Shown piece by piece: positions 18,376 to 27,033 of a stretch of 64,000 nt of DNA (positions within the stretch are counted from its first letter, which is position 1; the number at the start of each line of letters is the position of its first letter). The translations under genes and the position numbers were made by a program. The notes beneath the pieces were generated by a model. The model was not told where the DNA came from and ran no database searches. It was given only the letters and a program-made list of their open reading frames with translations. This DNA is from JAEYZM01 sp943372195 (lineage in GTDB: Bacteria; Bacteroidota; Bacteroidia; Sphingobacteriales; Sphingobacteriaceae), in the NCBI GenBank assembly GCA_943372195.1, contig CALRXS010000005.1:86495-150494 (forward strand). Direction: 5' to 3'.

Positions 18376-18525
18376 CAGAATAGAATAAAGCTCGTTGGTG
18401 AAAGGTGAGGGTGAAAGATAGAGAAAAGATAAGAGAGAGAAATCTCAATTATTAATTGATTTCGGGAATCCCGGGGCTTTGCCTTGGGTAAATGTGTTGG
18501 TAGGAACTGATAAAAATCAAGCCTA

Positions 18526-18597
18526 GCCGATGTAGCTCAGGGGTAGAGTACTTCCTTGGTAAGGAAGGGGTCAGGGGTTCAATTCCCCTCATTGGCT
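18526..18597 (+). tRNA. tRNA-Thr (anticodon GGT)
   Basis: 72 bases. Acceptor arms GCCGATG and CATTGGC pair with one G-T; anticodon stem CTTCC/GGAAG around loop TTGGTAA; discriminator T. With tRNA-Thr(TGT), it is the second threonine tRNA of the cluster. tuf starts 60 bases later. Confidence 0.95.
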
Positions 18598-18657
18598 CAA
18601 ATAAATTTGAATTATTAAAAAATTAAATAAATAAATAATCAATAAATAAGTAAAAAC

Positions 18658-19845
18658 ATGGCTAAAGAAAAATTTGACCGTAGTAAACCACACTTAAATA
18701 TTGGAACTATCGGTCACGTTGACCACGGTAAAACTACATTGACAGCTGCTATTACAAAAGTATTAGCTGATGCAGGTTTATCAGAAGCACGTTCATTCGA
18801 CTCGATCGATTCAGCTCCTGAAGAAAAAGAAAGAGGTATCACTATCAACACTGCTCACGTTGAGTATTCAACTGCAAACCGTCACTACGCACACGTTGAC
18901 TGTCCAGGTCACGCGGATTACGTAAAGAACATGGTTACAGGTGCTGCTCAGATGGACGGTGCGATCTTAGTAGTTGCTGCTACCGATGGTCCGATGCCAC
19001 AAACACGCGAGCACATCTTGTTAGCTCGTCAGGTTGGTGTACCTGCTCTTGTTGTATTCATGAACAAGGTTGACATGGTAGACGATCCAGAATTATTAGA
19101 CTTAGTAGAAATGGAGATTCGTGAATTATTATCATTCTACGAATTCCCAGGCGATACAATTCCAGTTATCAGAGGTTCAGCTTTAGGTGGCTTGAACGGT
19201 GATGCTAATTGGGTTGGAAAAATTATGGAGTTAATGGATGCTGTTGATAACAACATTCCAATTCCTCCACGTTTGACTGAATTACCTTTCTTAATGCCAG
19301 TTGAAGACGTATTCTCGATCACAGGTCGTGGTACAGTAGCAACAGGTCGTATTGAAAGAGGTATTATCAACTCAGGCGATCCAGTAGACATTTTAGGTAT
19401 GGGTGCTGAGAACTTGAAATCAACAGTTACAGGGGTAGAAATGTTCCGTAAGATCTTAGATTCAGGTGAAGCAGGTGATAACGTAGGTTTATTGTTACGT
19501 GGTATTGAAAAGACTGATATCCGCAGAGGTATGGTTATTTGCAAGCCAGGTTCAGTAACTCCACACTCTGAGTTCAAAGCAGAGGTTTACGTATTATCGA
19601 AAGCTGAAGGTGGTCGTCACACTCCATTCTTCAACAAATACCGTCCGCAATTCTATTTCCGTACAACTGACGTAACCGGAGAAATCTCGTTAAACGAAGG
19701 TGTAGAAATGGTTATGCCAGGTGATAACGTAACTATCAACGTTACTTTGATCAACGCAGTAGCGATGGAAAAAGGTTTACGTTTCGCTATCCGTGAAGGT
19801 GGTAGAACAGTTGGTGCTGGTCAGGTAACTGAAATCGTGAAGTAA
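18658..19845 (+). CDS. tuf: Elongation factor Tu
   Basis: 395 residues, standard length. It delivers aminoacyl-tRNA to the ribosome as a GTPase. The GTP-binding domain has the P-loop G-H-V-D-H-G-K-T-T (about 19-27), the switch D-C-P-G-H-A-D-Y and N-K-V-D. Domains 2 and 3 follow, with the C-terminal F-A-I-R-E-G-G-R-T-V-G-A-G. It is the last gene of the tRNA-Thr-Tyr-Gly-Thr-tuf operon, the same order as the E. coli tufB operon, and ends at a strong terminator. Codon use is more biased (CGT, GGT, AAC) than in flanking accessory genes, consistent with high expression. Confidence 0.99.
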   Translation: MAKEKFDRSKPHLNIGTIGHVDHGKTTLTAAITKVLADAGLSEARSFDSIDSAPEEKERGITINTAHVEYSTANRHYAHVDCPGHADYVKNMVTGAAQMDGAILVVAATDGPMPQTREHILLARQVGVPALVVFMNKVDMVDDPELLDLVEMEIRELLSFYEFPGDTIPVIRGSALGGLNGDANWVGKIMELMDAVDNNIPIPPRLTELPFLMPVEDVFSITGRGTVATGRIERGIINSGDPVDILGMGAENLKSTVTGVEMFRKILDSGEAGDNVGLLLRGIEKTDIRRGMVICKPGSVTPHSEFKAEVYVLSKAEGGRHTPFFNKYRPQFYFRTTDVTGEISLNEGVEMVMPGDNVTINVTLINAVAMEKGLRFAIREGGRTVGAGQVTEIVK

Positions 19846-19884
19846 TTCACGTAAAAAAGCACAATAAATATTTAGCTTGTTTTC

Positions 19885-19929
19885 ACAGAAGTACGTCCCG
19901 AATTTACATTCGGGACAACTTCTGTTTTA
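19885..19929 (+). terminator. Terminator after tuf
   Basis: A long stem (ACAGAAGT and GTCCCGAAT on the left, ATTCGGGAC and ACTTCTGT on the right, with a small internal asymmetry) with loop TTAC, followed by TTTT. It separates the tuf operon from tRNA-Trp and secE. Confidence 0.85.
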
Positions 19930-19972
19930 TCGCAAATAAAGGGGTGATTAGTGAAGAGTGATAAAAACATAA

Positions 19973-20043
19973 ACGGGTGTAGTTCAAGGGTAGAATGTCG
20001 GTCTCCAAAACCGCTGATGGGAGTTCGAATCTCTCCACCCGTG
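19973..20043 (+). tRNA. tRNA-Trp (anticodon CCA)
   Basis: 71 bases. Acceptor arms ACGGGTG and CACCCGT pair fully; discriminator G, as in other bacterial tRNA-Trp. Anticodon loop CTCCAAA. It lies 28 bases before secE and is probably processed from the secE-nusG transcript. Confidence 0.93.
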
Positions 20044-20071
20044 CAATACCGAATAAAGGAAAATAAAAACC

Positions 20072-20260
20072 ATGAATAGGTTAGTAACATATATTAAAGA
20101 ATCTTACAACGAATTAATGCACAAAGTATCATGGCCTACTTGGTCAGAGTTACAGAATAGTGCATGGATTGTTATGATAGCTGCATTGATCATCGCTGTA
20201 GTAATTTACGCTATGGATGCTGGTTCAGGGTCAATAATGAAATTGTTTTACAATATTTAA
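20072..20260 (+). CDS. secE: Preprotein translocase subunit SecE
   Basis: 62 residues, the short single-membrane-span form. An amphipathic N-terminal helix contains the conserved E-L-x-x-K-V-S-W-P-T motif (about 15-24), followed by one transmembrane helix (about 32-54). SecE clamps SecY in the SecYEG translocon of the inner membrane. Position directly before nusG is the conserved arrangement. Confidence 0.97.
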   Translation: MNRLVTYIKESYNELMHKVSWPTWSELQNSAWIVMIAALIIAVVIYAMDAGSGSIMKLFYNI

Positions 20261-20281
20261 CCTAATTCAAACCGAAATACA

Positions 20282-20821
20282 ATGAGTGAAGATTTGAAGT
20301 GGTATGTAGTGAGAGCGATTAGTGGTAAGGAAAAGAAAGTAAAGCAATATTTAGAGGCTGAAATTAATCGCTTAGGCATTAATCATTTGATACCTCAAAT
20401 ATTGATTCCTACAGAGAAGGTATTCCAGATTCGTAATGGTAAAAAAGTTCAAAAAGAGAGAAGTTATTTACCAGGTTACGTTTTAATTGAAGCTTCTTTA
20501 AACGGAGAGTTAGAGCACGTTATTAAAAATATTACAGGTGTGATTGGTTTCTTAGGTGAAGCCGGACATGCAGTACCATTACGTCAATCAGAGGTAAACC
20601 GCATATTAGGTAAAGTAGATGAAATGTCTGAATCAGGCGCAGCATCAAACTTAAGCTATTTCGTAGGTGAACCTGTAAAAGTAATGGATGGTCCGTTCAA
20701 TGGTTTCAGTGGTGTGATTGAAGAAGTAAACGAAGAGAAGAAAAAGCTGAAAGTAATGGTGAAAATTTTCGGAAGAAGAACACCATTAGAGTTGAACTAC
20801 ATGCAAGTAGAAAAAGAATAA
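20282..20821 (+). CDS. nusG: Transcription termination/antitermination factor NusG
   Basis: 179 residues. The N-terminal NGN domain starts W-Y-V-V-R-A-I-S-G-K-E-K-K-V, and the C-terminal KOW domain is present (V-G-E-P-V-K-V-M-D-G-P-F-N-G-F-S-G, about 123-139). NusG binds RNA polymerase beta-prime, suppresses pausing and couples to S10 or Rho. It sits 21 bases after secE. The 90-base gap before rplK has no clear terminator. Confidence 0.97.
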   Translation: MSEDLKWYVVRAISGKEKKVKQYLEAEINRLGINHLIPQILIPTEKVFQIRNGKKVQKERSYLPGYVLIEASLNGELEHVIKNITGVIGFLGEAGHAVPLRQSEVNRILGKVDEMSESGAASNLSYFVGEPVKVMDGPFNGFSGVIEEVNEEKKKLKVMVKIFGRRTPLELNYMQVEKE

Positions 20822-20910
20822 AACGAATTAAAACATTTGAGGTAGAGAGTACCTAGTATTAAAGCTTCCACTTTGTACAATTAACTCAATACTTAAAATA
20901 AATAAATAAA

Positions 20911-21354
20911 ATGGCTAAAGAAGTAGGCGCACTTATTAAGTTACAGATTAAAGGCGGAGCGGCAAATCCCTCGCCTCCTGTAGGTCCTGCATTGGGTGCT
21001 AAAGGAGTTAACATAATGGAGTTCTGTAAGCAATTTAATGCTAGAACTCAAGATAAACCAGGAAAGGTGCTTCCAGTTGTTATAACTGTTTATACCGACA
21101 AATCTTTCGACTTTATCATTAAGACTCCTCCAGTAGCGATTCAGTTATTGGAAGCAACAAAACTCAAAGGCGGATCAGCAGAACCTAACCGTAAAAAAGT
21201 TGCCTCAGTTACGTGGGAGCAAGTTAAGACCATTGCAGAAGAGAAAATGACTGACTTAAATGCATTCACAATTGAATCGGCAATGAAAATGGTTGCAGGA
21301 ACTGCAAGAAGTATGGGTATTACCGTAAGCGGTAGTGCACCATGGAACAATTAA
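20911..21354 (+). CDS. rplK: 50S ribosomal protein L11
   Basis: 147 residues. The N-terminal domain has the proline-rich motif N-P-S-P-P-V-G-P-A-L-G-A-K-G-V-N-I, and the C-terminal RNA-binding domain ends G-T-A-R-S-M-G-I. L11 is part of the GTPase-associated centre and binds 23S rRNA near L10 and L7/L12. First gene of the rplKAJL-rpoBC series. Confidence 0.98.
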   Translation: MAKEVGALIKLQIKGGAANPSPPVGPALGAKGVNIMEFCKQFNARTQDKPGKVLPVVITVYTDKSFDFIIKTPPVAIQLLEATKLKGGSAEPNRKKVASVTWEQVKTIAEEKMTDLNAFTIESAMKMVAGTARSMGITVSGSAPWNN

Positions 21355-21374
21355 CCAATTAAAAATTAGAGAAA

Positions 21375-22073
21375 GTGGCTAGATTAACAAAAAATCAAAA
21401 GAAGTCATTGTCCAAAATTGAGATTGGTAAAGCCTATACCTTGGAAGAAGCTTCGAAGTTAGTAAAGGATATTACCACTACTAAATTTGATGCATCTGTA
21501 GATTTGGACATTCGCCTAGGGGTTGATCCTCGTAAAGCGAACCAAATGGTAAGAGGTGTAGCTGTACTACCTCACGGAACTGGTAAAACTGTTCGCACAT
21601 TAGTTTTATGTACTCCTGACAAGGAAGCAGAAGCTAAGGCAGCAGGAGCAGATTATGTAGGTTTGGACGATTACATAGCAAAGATTGAACAAGGTTGGGT
21701 TGATTTCGATATCGTTATTACTACCCCTAGTTGTATGGCTAAAGTTGGTAAACTTGGTAAAGTTTTAGGACCAAGAAACCTAATGCCGAATCCAAAGTCA
21801 GGAACAGTGACTATGGAAGTTGGTAAAGCTATCACAGACGTAAAAGGTGGTAAGATCGACTTCAAAGTTGACAAAACCGGTATTGTGCATGCTTCGGTAG
21901 GTAAAGCATCTTTTGAAGTAGAGAAACTTTATGAGAACGCGCTTGAATTATTACAAGTGATTTCAAAATTAAAGCCATCTTCAGCTAAAGGTACATACTT
22001 TAAGAGCATCCACATGTCGAGTACTATGAGCCCGGGTATCGAAGTGGAAACAAAATCAGTTGCGGGAATTTAA
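21375..22073 (+). CDS. rplA: 50S ribosomal protein L1
   Basis: 232 residues from a GTG start (GTG GCT AGA), which gives the expected N-terminus; no nearer ATG fits. It contains the L1 signature near the middle: G-K-V-L-G-P-R-N-L-M-P-N-P-K-S-G-T-V. L1 forms the mobile L1 stalk at the ribosomal E site and, in other bacteria, represses its own operon by binding the rplK leader. I see no convincing rRNA mimic in the short leaders here. It follows rplK by 20 bases. Confidence 0.97.
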   Translation: MARLTKNQKKSLSKIEIGKAYTLEEASKLVKDITTTKFDASVDLDIRLGVDPRKANQMVRGVAVLPHGTGKTVRTLVLCTPDKEAEAKAAGADYVGLDDYIAKIEQGWVDFDIVITTPSCMAKVGKLGKVLGPRNLMPNPKSGTVTMEVGKAITDVKGGKIDFKVDKTGIVHASVGKASFEVEKLYENALELLQVISKLKPSSAKGTYFKSIHMSSTMSPGIEVETKSVAGI

Positions 22074-22116
22074 TTATGAGGATCTCCTCTAAACACTGAA
22101 ACAAAAAATTATTCAG

Positions 22117-22638
22117 ATGAAAAAGGAAGAAAAACACGAAATAGTTCTCGATTTACAAGAGAAGATTGCGTCTCATAATACTTTCTACATCACTGATACT
22201 TCCAACTTAACCGTTGCTCAAGTAAATGTGATTCGTAGAAAATGTTTTGAGAGAGGCATCACTATTCAGGTTGCTAAAAACACATTGATCCGCAAGGCAA
22301 TGGAGGCATCTGGTAATGATTACTCTGAGTTATTCTCTGCATTAAAAGGTACGTCAGCGATCATGTTCGCTTCAGTAGGTAATGCACCTGCGAAATTAAT
22401 TAAAGAATTTCGTAAGTCGGGTGACAGACCATTATTGAAAGCAGCATGCATTGATTCGGCGATCTTCATCGGAGATAACCAGTTAGATGCTCTTACTCAA
22501 CTTAAATCGAAAGAAGAACTTGTTGGCGATATTATCGCCTTGTTACAATCGCCTGCGAAAAATGTTATTAGCGGCTTGAAGTCAAGCGGCGGCAAATTAG
22601 CGGGTATTTTGAAAACTCTTGAAGAAAGAGGAAATTAA
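22117..22638 (+). CDS. rplJ: 50S ribosomal protein L10
   Basis: 173 residues. The N-terminal part (Y-I-T-D-T-S-N-L-T-V-A-Q-V, then A-K-N-T-L-I-R-K-A) is the rRNA-binding domain. The C-terminal helix recruits L7/L12 dimers to the stalk. The 43-base gap before it is too short for the classic L10 leader RNA of other phyla. rplL starts 36 bases downstream. Confidence 0.97.
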   Translation: MKKEEKHEIVLDLQEKIASHNTFYITDTSNLTVAQVNVIRRKCFERGITIQVAKNTLIRKAMEASGNDYSELFSALKGTSAIMFASVGNAPAKLIKEFRKSGDRPLLKAACIDSAIFIGDNQLDALTQLKSKEELVGDIIALLQSPAKNVISGLKSSGGKLAGILKTLEERGN

Positions 22639-22674
22639 TTAATATTATAAGTTAAACATTTAAACCTTCATACA

Positions 22675-23055
22675 ATGGCAGATTTAAAAGCGTTTGCTGA
22701 ACAATTAGTAAACTTAACAGTAAAAGAAGTAAACGAGCTTGCTCAAATTTTAAAAGACGAATACGGTATCGAACCTGCTGCTGCAGCTCCTGTAATGGTA
22801 GCTGGTGGTGCTGGTGCTGGTGCTGGCGAAGCTGCGGCAGAGAAAACATCTTTCGATGTAATCTTGAAAGAAGCTGGTGGTCAAAAATTAGCAATTGTTA
22901 AATTAGTTAAAGATTTAACAGGTCTTGGTTTGAAAGAAGCAAAAGACTTAGTTGACGGTGCACCAAAAGAATTAAAAGCTGGTGTTGCTAAAGACGAAGC
23001 TGAAGCTTTGAAAAAACAATTAGAAGAAGCTGGTGCAGTAGTTGAGATTAAGTAA
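22675..23055 (+). CDS. rplL: 50S ribosomal protein L7/L12
   Basis: 126 residues. An N-terminal dimerisation region precedes an Ala/Gly-rich hinge (about 38-58) and the C-terminal factor-binding domain, with F-D-V-I-L-K-E-A-G-G-Q-K and G-L-G-L-K-E-A-K-D-L-V-D. It is the flexible stalk protein that recruits translation GTPases. A hairpin with a T-run follows before rpoB and may set the ratio of ribosomal protein to RNA polymerase. Confidence 0.98.
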   Translation: MADLKAFAEQLVNLTVKEVNELAQILKDEYGIEPAAAAPVMVAGGAGAGAGEAAAEKTSFDVILKEAGGQKLAIVKLVKDLTGLGLKEAKDLVDGAPKELKAGVAKDEAEALKKQLEEAGAVVEIK

Positions 23056-23078
23056 TCTACTAACAACGCATTTTTAAT

Positions 23079-23121
23079 AGGAAGACTCTCCCAATTATGG
23101 GAGGGTCTATTCCTGTTTTTA
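23079..23121 (+). terminator. Attenuator-like terminator between rplL and rpoB
   Basis: A 14-pair stem (23079-23092 with 23099-23114, one G-T pair and a 2-base bulge) around the 6-base loop AATTAT is followed by five T. Because rpoB has no recognisable promoter of its own, partial read-through is expected, as in the E. coli rplL-rpoB attenuator. Confidence 0.85.
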
Positions 23122-23206
23122 TAATTCATTGGCCTTTGGAATGGCCCAAAACTTCCAAACAGTATGAGCCATATGGGTTCAATTAAACAATCAAATCTTT
23201 ATAGCA

Positions 23207-26200
23207 TTGGCAAAGAAAGATATTCAATTGCAAGAAAGAGTTAATTTTGCATCTGTAAAACAAGCCCTGGATTATCCAGACTTTTTAGATGTACAACTAG
23301 AATCTTTCAGGGAGTTTTTCCAATTAGAAACTACTTCCGACAACCGTCACACAGAAGGCTTATTTAAAGTTTTCTCTGAGAACTTCCCAATCACTGATTC
23401 ACGAAACATCTTCGTATTAGAGTTTCTCGATTATTTTATCGACCCACCTCGCTACGATCTTCAAGAATGTATCGAACGTGGTCTAACGTACAGCGTACCT
23501 TTGAAAGCGAAACTTCGCCTTTCATGTAACGACGCTGAACATGAAGACTTCGAGACTATCGTACAAGATGTATATTTGGGTACTATCCCTTATATGACCC
23601 CTAAGGGTACTTTCGTAATCAATGGTGCAGAACGTGTAATCGTATCTCAATTACACCGTTCACCAGGTGTATTCTTTGGACAGTCACGTCATACGAACGG
23701 TACTAAATTGTACTCTGCTCGTGTGATTCCTTTCAAAGGATCATGGATCGAATTTGCAACTGACGTTAATAATGTCATGTTTGCTTACATCGATCGTAAG
23801 AAAAAATTCCCTGTTACTACTTTATTACGTGCTATCGGATACGACTCTGATAAAGACATCTTAGAATTGTTTGACTTAGCTGATGAAGTGAAAGTTAGCA
23901 AATCAGGATTGAAGAAATTAGTTGGTCGTAAACTTGCTGCTAGAGTTTTAAAGAAGTGGGTTGAAGACTTCGTAGATGAAGATACAGGTGAAGTTGTTTC
24001 TATCGATCGTAATGAGATTATTTTAGAACGTGAAACTATATTAGAGGATGATCATATTGACATGATCATTGAAGCAGGTGTGAAAACTATCATCTTAACT
24101 AAAGAAGATACAAACACTGCTGACTACTCTATCATTTATAATACTTTACAAAAAGATACTTCTAACTCTGAAAAAGAAGCGGTAGAATATATCTATCGTC
24201 AGTTAAGGAATGCAGATCCACCTGACGAAGAAACTGCTAGAGGTATCATCGAACGTTTATTCTTCTCAGACAAACGTTACGATTTAGGAGATGTTGGTCG
24301 TTACAGAATCAACCGTAAGTTAAACTTAGATACTCCTAATGAAGTGAAAGTATTAACGAAGAGTGATATCATTCAAATCGTTAAATACTTAATTAAATTA
24401 ATTAATTCAAAAGCTGAAGTCGATGATATCGATCACTTGTCGAACCGTCGTGTTCGTACAGTAGGTGAGCAATTATATGCTCAATTCGGTGTTGGTTTAG
24501 CTCGTATGGCTCGTACCATTCGTGAGCGTATGAACATTCGTGATAACGAAGTTTTCACACCTACAGACTTAATTAATGCTCGTACACTTTCTTCTGTGAT
24601 TAACTCGTTCTTCGGAACTAACCAATTATCACAGTTCATGGATCAAACCAACCCATTAGCGGAGATCACGCACAAGCGTCGTCTTTCTGCCCTTGGTCCA
24701 GGTGGTCTTTCTAGAGAGCGTGCTGGTTTCGAAGTTCGTGACGTTCACTATACTCACTATGGTCGTCTATGTACTATCGAAACTCCTGAAGGTCCGAACA
24801 TCGGTTTGATATCTTCATTATGTGTTCATGCTAAGATCAATAATTTAGGTTTCATCGAAACTCCTTATAGAGTGGTAGAAAATGGTAAAGTTGCGGTTAA
24901 CAAACCAGTGATTTACTTATCTGCTGAAGATGAAGACGGAAAAACGATTGCACAATCAAACGCACAATACGATGAAAAAGGAAATTTCATTTCACCACGT
25001 GTTAAATCACGTTTTGAAGGTGACTTCCCAGTTATCGAACCTGAGCGTATTGATTTGATGGATGTTGCTCCTAACCAAATTACTTCAATCGCTGCTTCGT
25101 TAATTCCGTTCTTAGAACATGATGATGCGAACCGTGCATTGATGGGATCAAACATGCAACGTCAAGCTGTTCCATTATTAAAACCAGAAGCTCCAATCGT
25201 TGGTACTGGCTTAGAAGGTCGCGTTGCTCGTGACTCTCGTGCTTTAATCAATGCAGAAGGTGACGGTGTAGTAGAATATGTTGACGCAAACGAAATTGTT
25301 ATTAGATATAATCGTACTGAAGATGATCGTTTAGTATCATTTGATGGCGATACAAAATCATATAGCTTAATCAAATTCAAAAAGACCAACCAAAATACTT
25401 GCATGAACTTAAAGCCTATCGTAAGAAAAGGTCAGAAAGTTTCTAAAGGACAAGTAATATGTGAAGGTTATGCAACTGAAAACGGTGAACTAGCATTAGG
25501 TAGAAACTTGAAAGTGGCATTCATGCCATGGCAAGGTTACAACTTTGAAGATGCGATTGTAATATCTGAAAGAGTTGTACGTGAAGATATCTTTACTTCT
25601 TTACACATTGAAGAATTTGAATTAGAAGTTCGTGATACAAAACGTGGTGAAGAAGAATTAACTTCTGATATCCCTAACGTATCTGAAGAAGCTACTAAAG
25701 AATTAGATGAAAACGGTATCATTAGAGTTGGTGCTGAAATCAAAGAAGGAGATATCTTAATCGGTAAAATCACTCCTAAAGGTGAAACCGATCCATCACC
25801 AGAAGAAAAATTATTGCGTGCCATATTTGGTGACAAAGCAGGTGATGTGAAAGATGCTTCATTGAAAGCACCTCCTTCAATCAAAGGTGTTGTTATCGAT
25901 AGTAAATTATTTAGCAGAGCTAAGAAAGAGAAGAAGAGTGATGAGAAGATTATCTTAGATAAACTAGATAAAGAGCACGATAAAAATTGCGAAACATTAA
26001 AGAATATTTTAGTTGATAAATTATTCGTTTTAGTAAGTGGCAAAACTTCTCAAGGTATCTACAATGTCTACAAAGAATTGTTAGTTGCTAAAGGAGTGAA
26101 GTTTACTCAAAAAGTGTTAGCTGAATTAGAGTATAATAATATCAATGCAACTAAGTGGACAACTGATGAAGATAAGAATGATCAAATTAAAACTTTGATT

Positions 26201-27016
26201 CATAACTATAACATCAAGATGAACGAAGAATTAGGTGCATACCGTCGTAAGAAATTTGCGATATCAGTAGGTGATGAATTGCCTGCAGGTATTGTACAAA
26301 TGGCGAAGGTTTATGTAGCTAAGAAACGTAAACTTAAAGTAGGTGATAAGATGGCAGGTCGTCACGGTAACAAAGGTATTGTCGCTAAAATCGTTCGCGA
26401 TGAAGACATGCCGTTCTTAGCTGATGGTACGCCAGTTGATATTGTACTAAACCCTCTAGGTGTACCTTCGCGTATGAACTTGGGTCAGATTTACGAGACT
26501 GTTTTAGGATGGGCTGGTAAAGAGTTAGGTGTTAAGTTTGCAACTCCAATCTTCGATGGTGCTTCACATGATGAAGTGGAAGAATGGGTATCAAAAGCTG
26601 GCATCCCTGCTTCAGGTAGAACATACTTACACGATGGTGGAACTGGCGATCGTTTCGATCAACCTACAACTGTTGGTATCATCTATATGTTGAAACTAGG
26701 TCACATGGTTGACGATAAGATGCACGCTAGATCTATCGGTCCTTATTCGTTGATTACTCAACAGCCGTTAGGTGGTAAGGCACAATTCGGTGGACAGAGA
26801 TTTGGTGAGATGGAGGTTTGGGCGTTGGAGGCATTTGGTGCTGCTAACATCCTACAAGAAATCTTAACTGTGAAGTCTGACGACGTTATCGGTAGAGCGA
26901 AGACCTATGAAGCAATTGTTAAAGGAGATAACTTACCTACTCCAGGTGTTCCTGAATCATTCAATGTATTGGTTCATGAATTAAGAGGCTTAGGCTTAGA
27001 TATCACTTTAGACTAA
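23207..27016 (+). CDS. rpoB: RNA polymerase beta subunit
   Basis: 1269 residues, usual for Bacteroidota. The only plausible initiator is TTG at 23207: the frame closes at a TAA at 23183 and has no ATG or GTG between. The N-terminus then reads R-V-N-F-A-S-V-K-Q-A-L-D-Y-P-D-F-L-D, as expected. The rifampicin region is present (F-G-T-N-Q-L-S-Q-F-M-D-Q-T-N-P-L, then H-K-R-R-L-S-A-L-G-P-G-G-L), as are the C-terminal G-G-K-A-Q-F-G-G-Q-R-F-G-E-M-E-V-W-A-L-E-A clamp motifs. A Lys-rich insertion (about 905-940) is lineage-typical. It forms the catalytic core with RpoC. Confidence 0.98.
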   Translation: MAKKDIQLQERVNFASVKQALDYPDFLDVQLESFREFFQLETTSDNRHTEGLFKVFSENFPITDSRNIFVLEFLDYFIDPPRYDLQECIERGLTYSVPLKAKLRLSCNDAEHEDFETIVQDVYLGTIPYMTPKGTFVINGAERVIVSQLHRSPGVFFGQSRHTNGTKLYSARVIPFKGSWIEFATDVNNVMFAYIDRKKKFPVTTLLRAIGYDSDKDILELFDLADEVKVSKSGLKKLVGRKLAARVLKKWVEDFVDEDTGEVVSIDRNEIILERETILEDDHIDMIIEAGVKTIILTKEDTNTADYSIIYNTLQKDTSNSEKEAVEYIYRQLRNADPPDEETARGIIERLFFSDKRYDLGDVGRYRINRKLNLDTPNEVKVLTKSDIIQIVKYLIKLINSKAEVDDIDHLSNRRVRTVGEQLYAQFGVGLARMARTIRERMNIRDNEVFTPTDLINARTLSSVINSFFGTNQLSQFMDQTNPLAEITHKRRLSALGPGGLSRERAGFEVRDVHYTHYGRLCTIETPEGPNIGLISSLCVHAKINNLGFIETPYRVVENGKVAVNKPVIYLSAEDEDGKTIAQSNAQYDEKGNFISPRVKSRFEGDFPVIEPERIDLMDVAPNQITSIAASLIPFLEHDDANRALMGSNMQRQAVPLLKPEAPIVGTGLEGRVARDSRALINAEGDGVVEYVDANEIVIRYNRTEDDRLVSFDGDTKSYSLIKFKKTNQNTCMNLKPIVRKGQKVSKGQVICEGYATENGELALGRNLKVAFMPWQGYNFEDAIVISERVVREDIFTSLHIEEFELEVRDTKRGEEELTSDIPNVSEEATKELDENGIIRVGAEIKEGDILIGKITPKGETDPSPEEKLLRAIFGDKAGDVKDASLKAPPSIKGVVIDSKLFSRAKKEKKSDEKIILDKLDKEHDKNCETLKNILVDKLFVLVSGKTSQGIYNVYKELLVAKGVKFTQKVLAELEYNNINATKWTTDEDKNDQIKTLIHNYNIKMNEELGAYRRKKFAISVGDELPAGIVQMAKVYVAKKRKLKVGDKMAGRHGNKGIVAKIVRDEDMPFLADGTPVDIVLNPLGVPSRMNLGQIYETVLGWAGKELGVKFATPIFDGASHDEVEEWVSKAGIPASGRTYLHDGGTGDRFDQPTTVGIIYMLKLGHMVDDKMHARSIGPYSLITQQPLGGKAQFGGQRFGEMEVWALEAFGAANILQEILTVKSDDVIGRAKTYEAIVKGDNLPTPGVPESFNVLVHELRGLGLDITLD

Positions 27017-27033
27017 CATCAAAAAAGAAGAAT

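Noticed and set aside
18376..18525. An additional tRNA or small RNA between tRNA-Gly and tRNA-Thr.
   Set aside because: No cloverleaf can be drawn and no promoter box is seen; it looks like spacer RNA removed during processing.
22078..22089. A regulatory hairpin (L10 leader) before rplJ.
   Set aside because: The GAGGA/TCCTC arms have only a two-base loop and the leader is only 43 bases; no convincing L10-binding fold.
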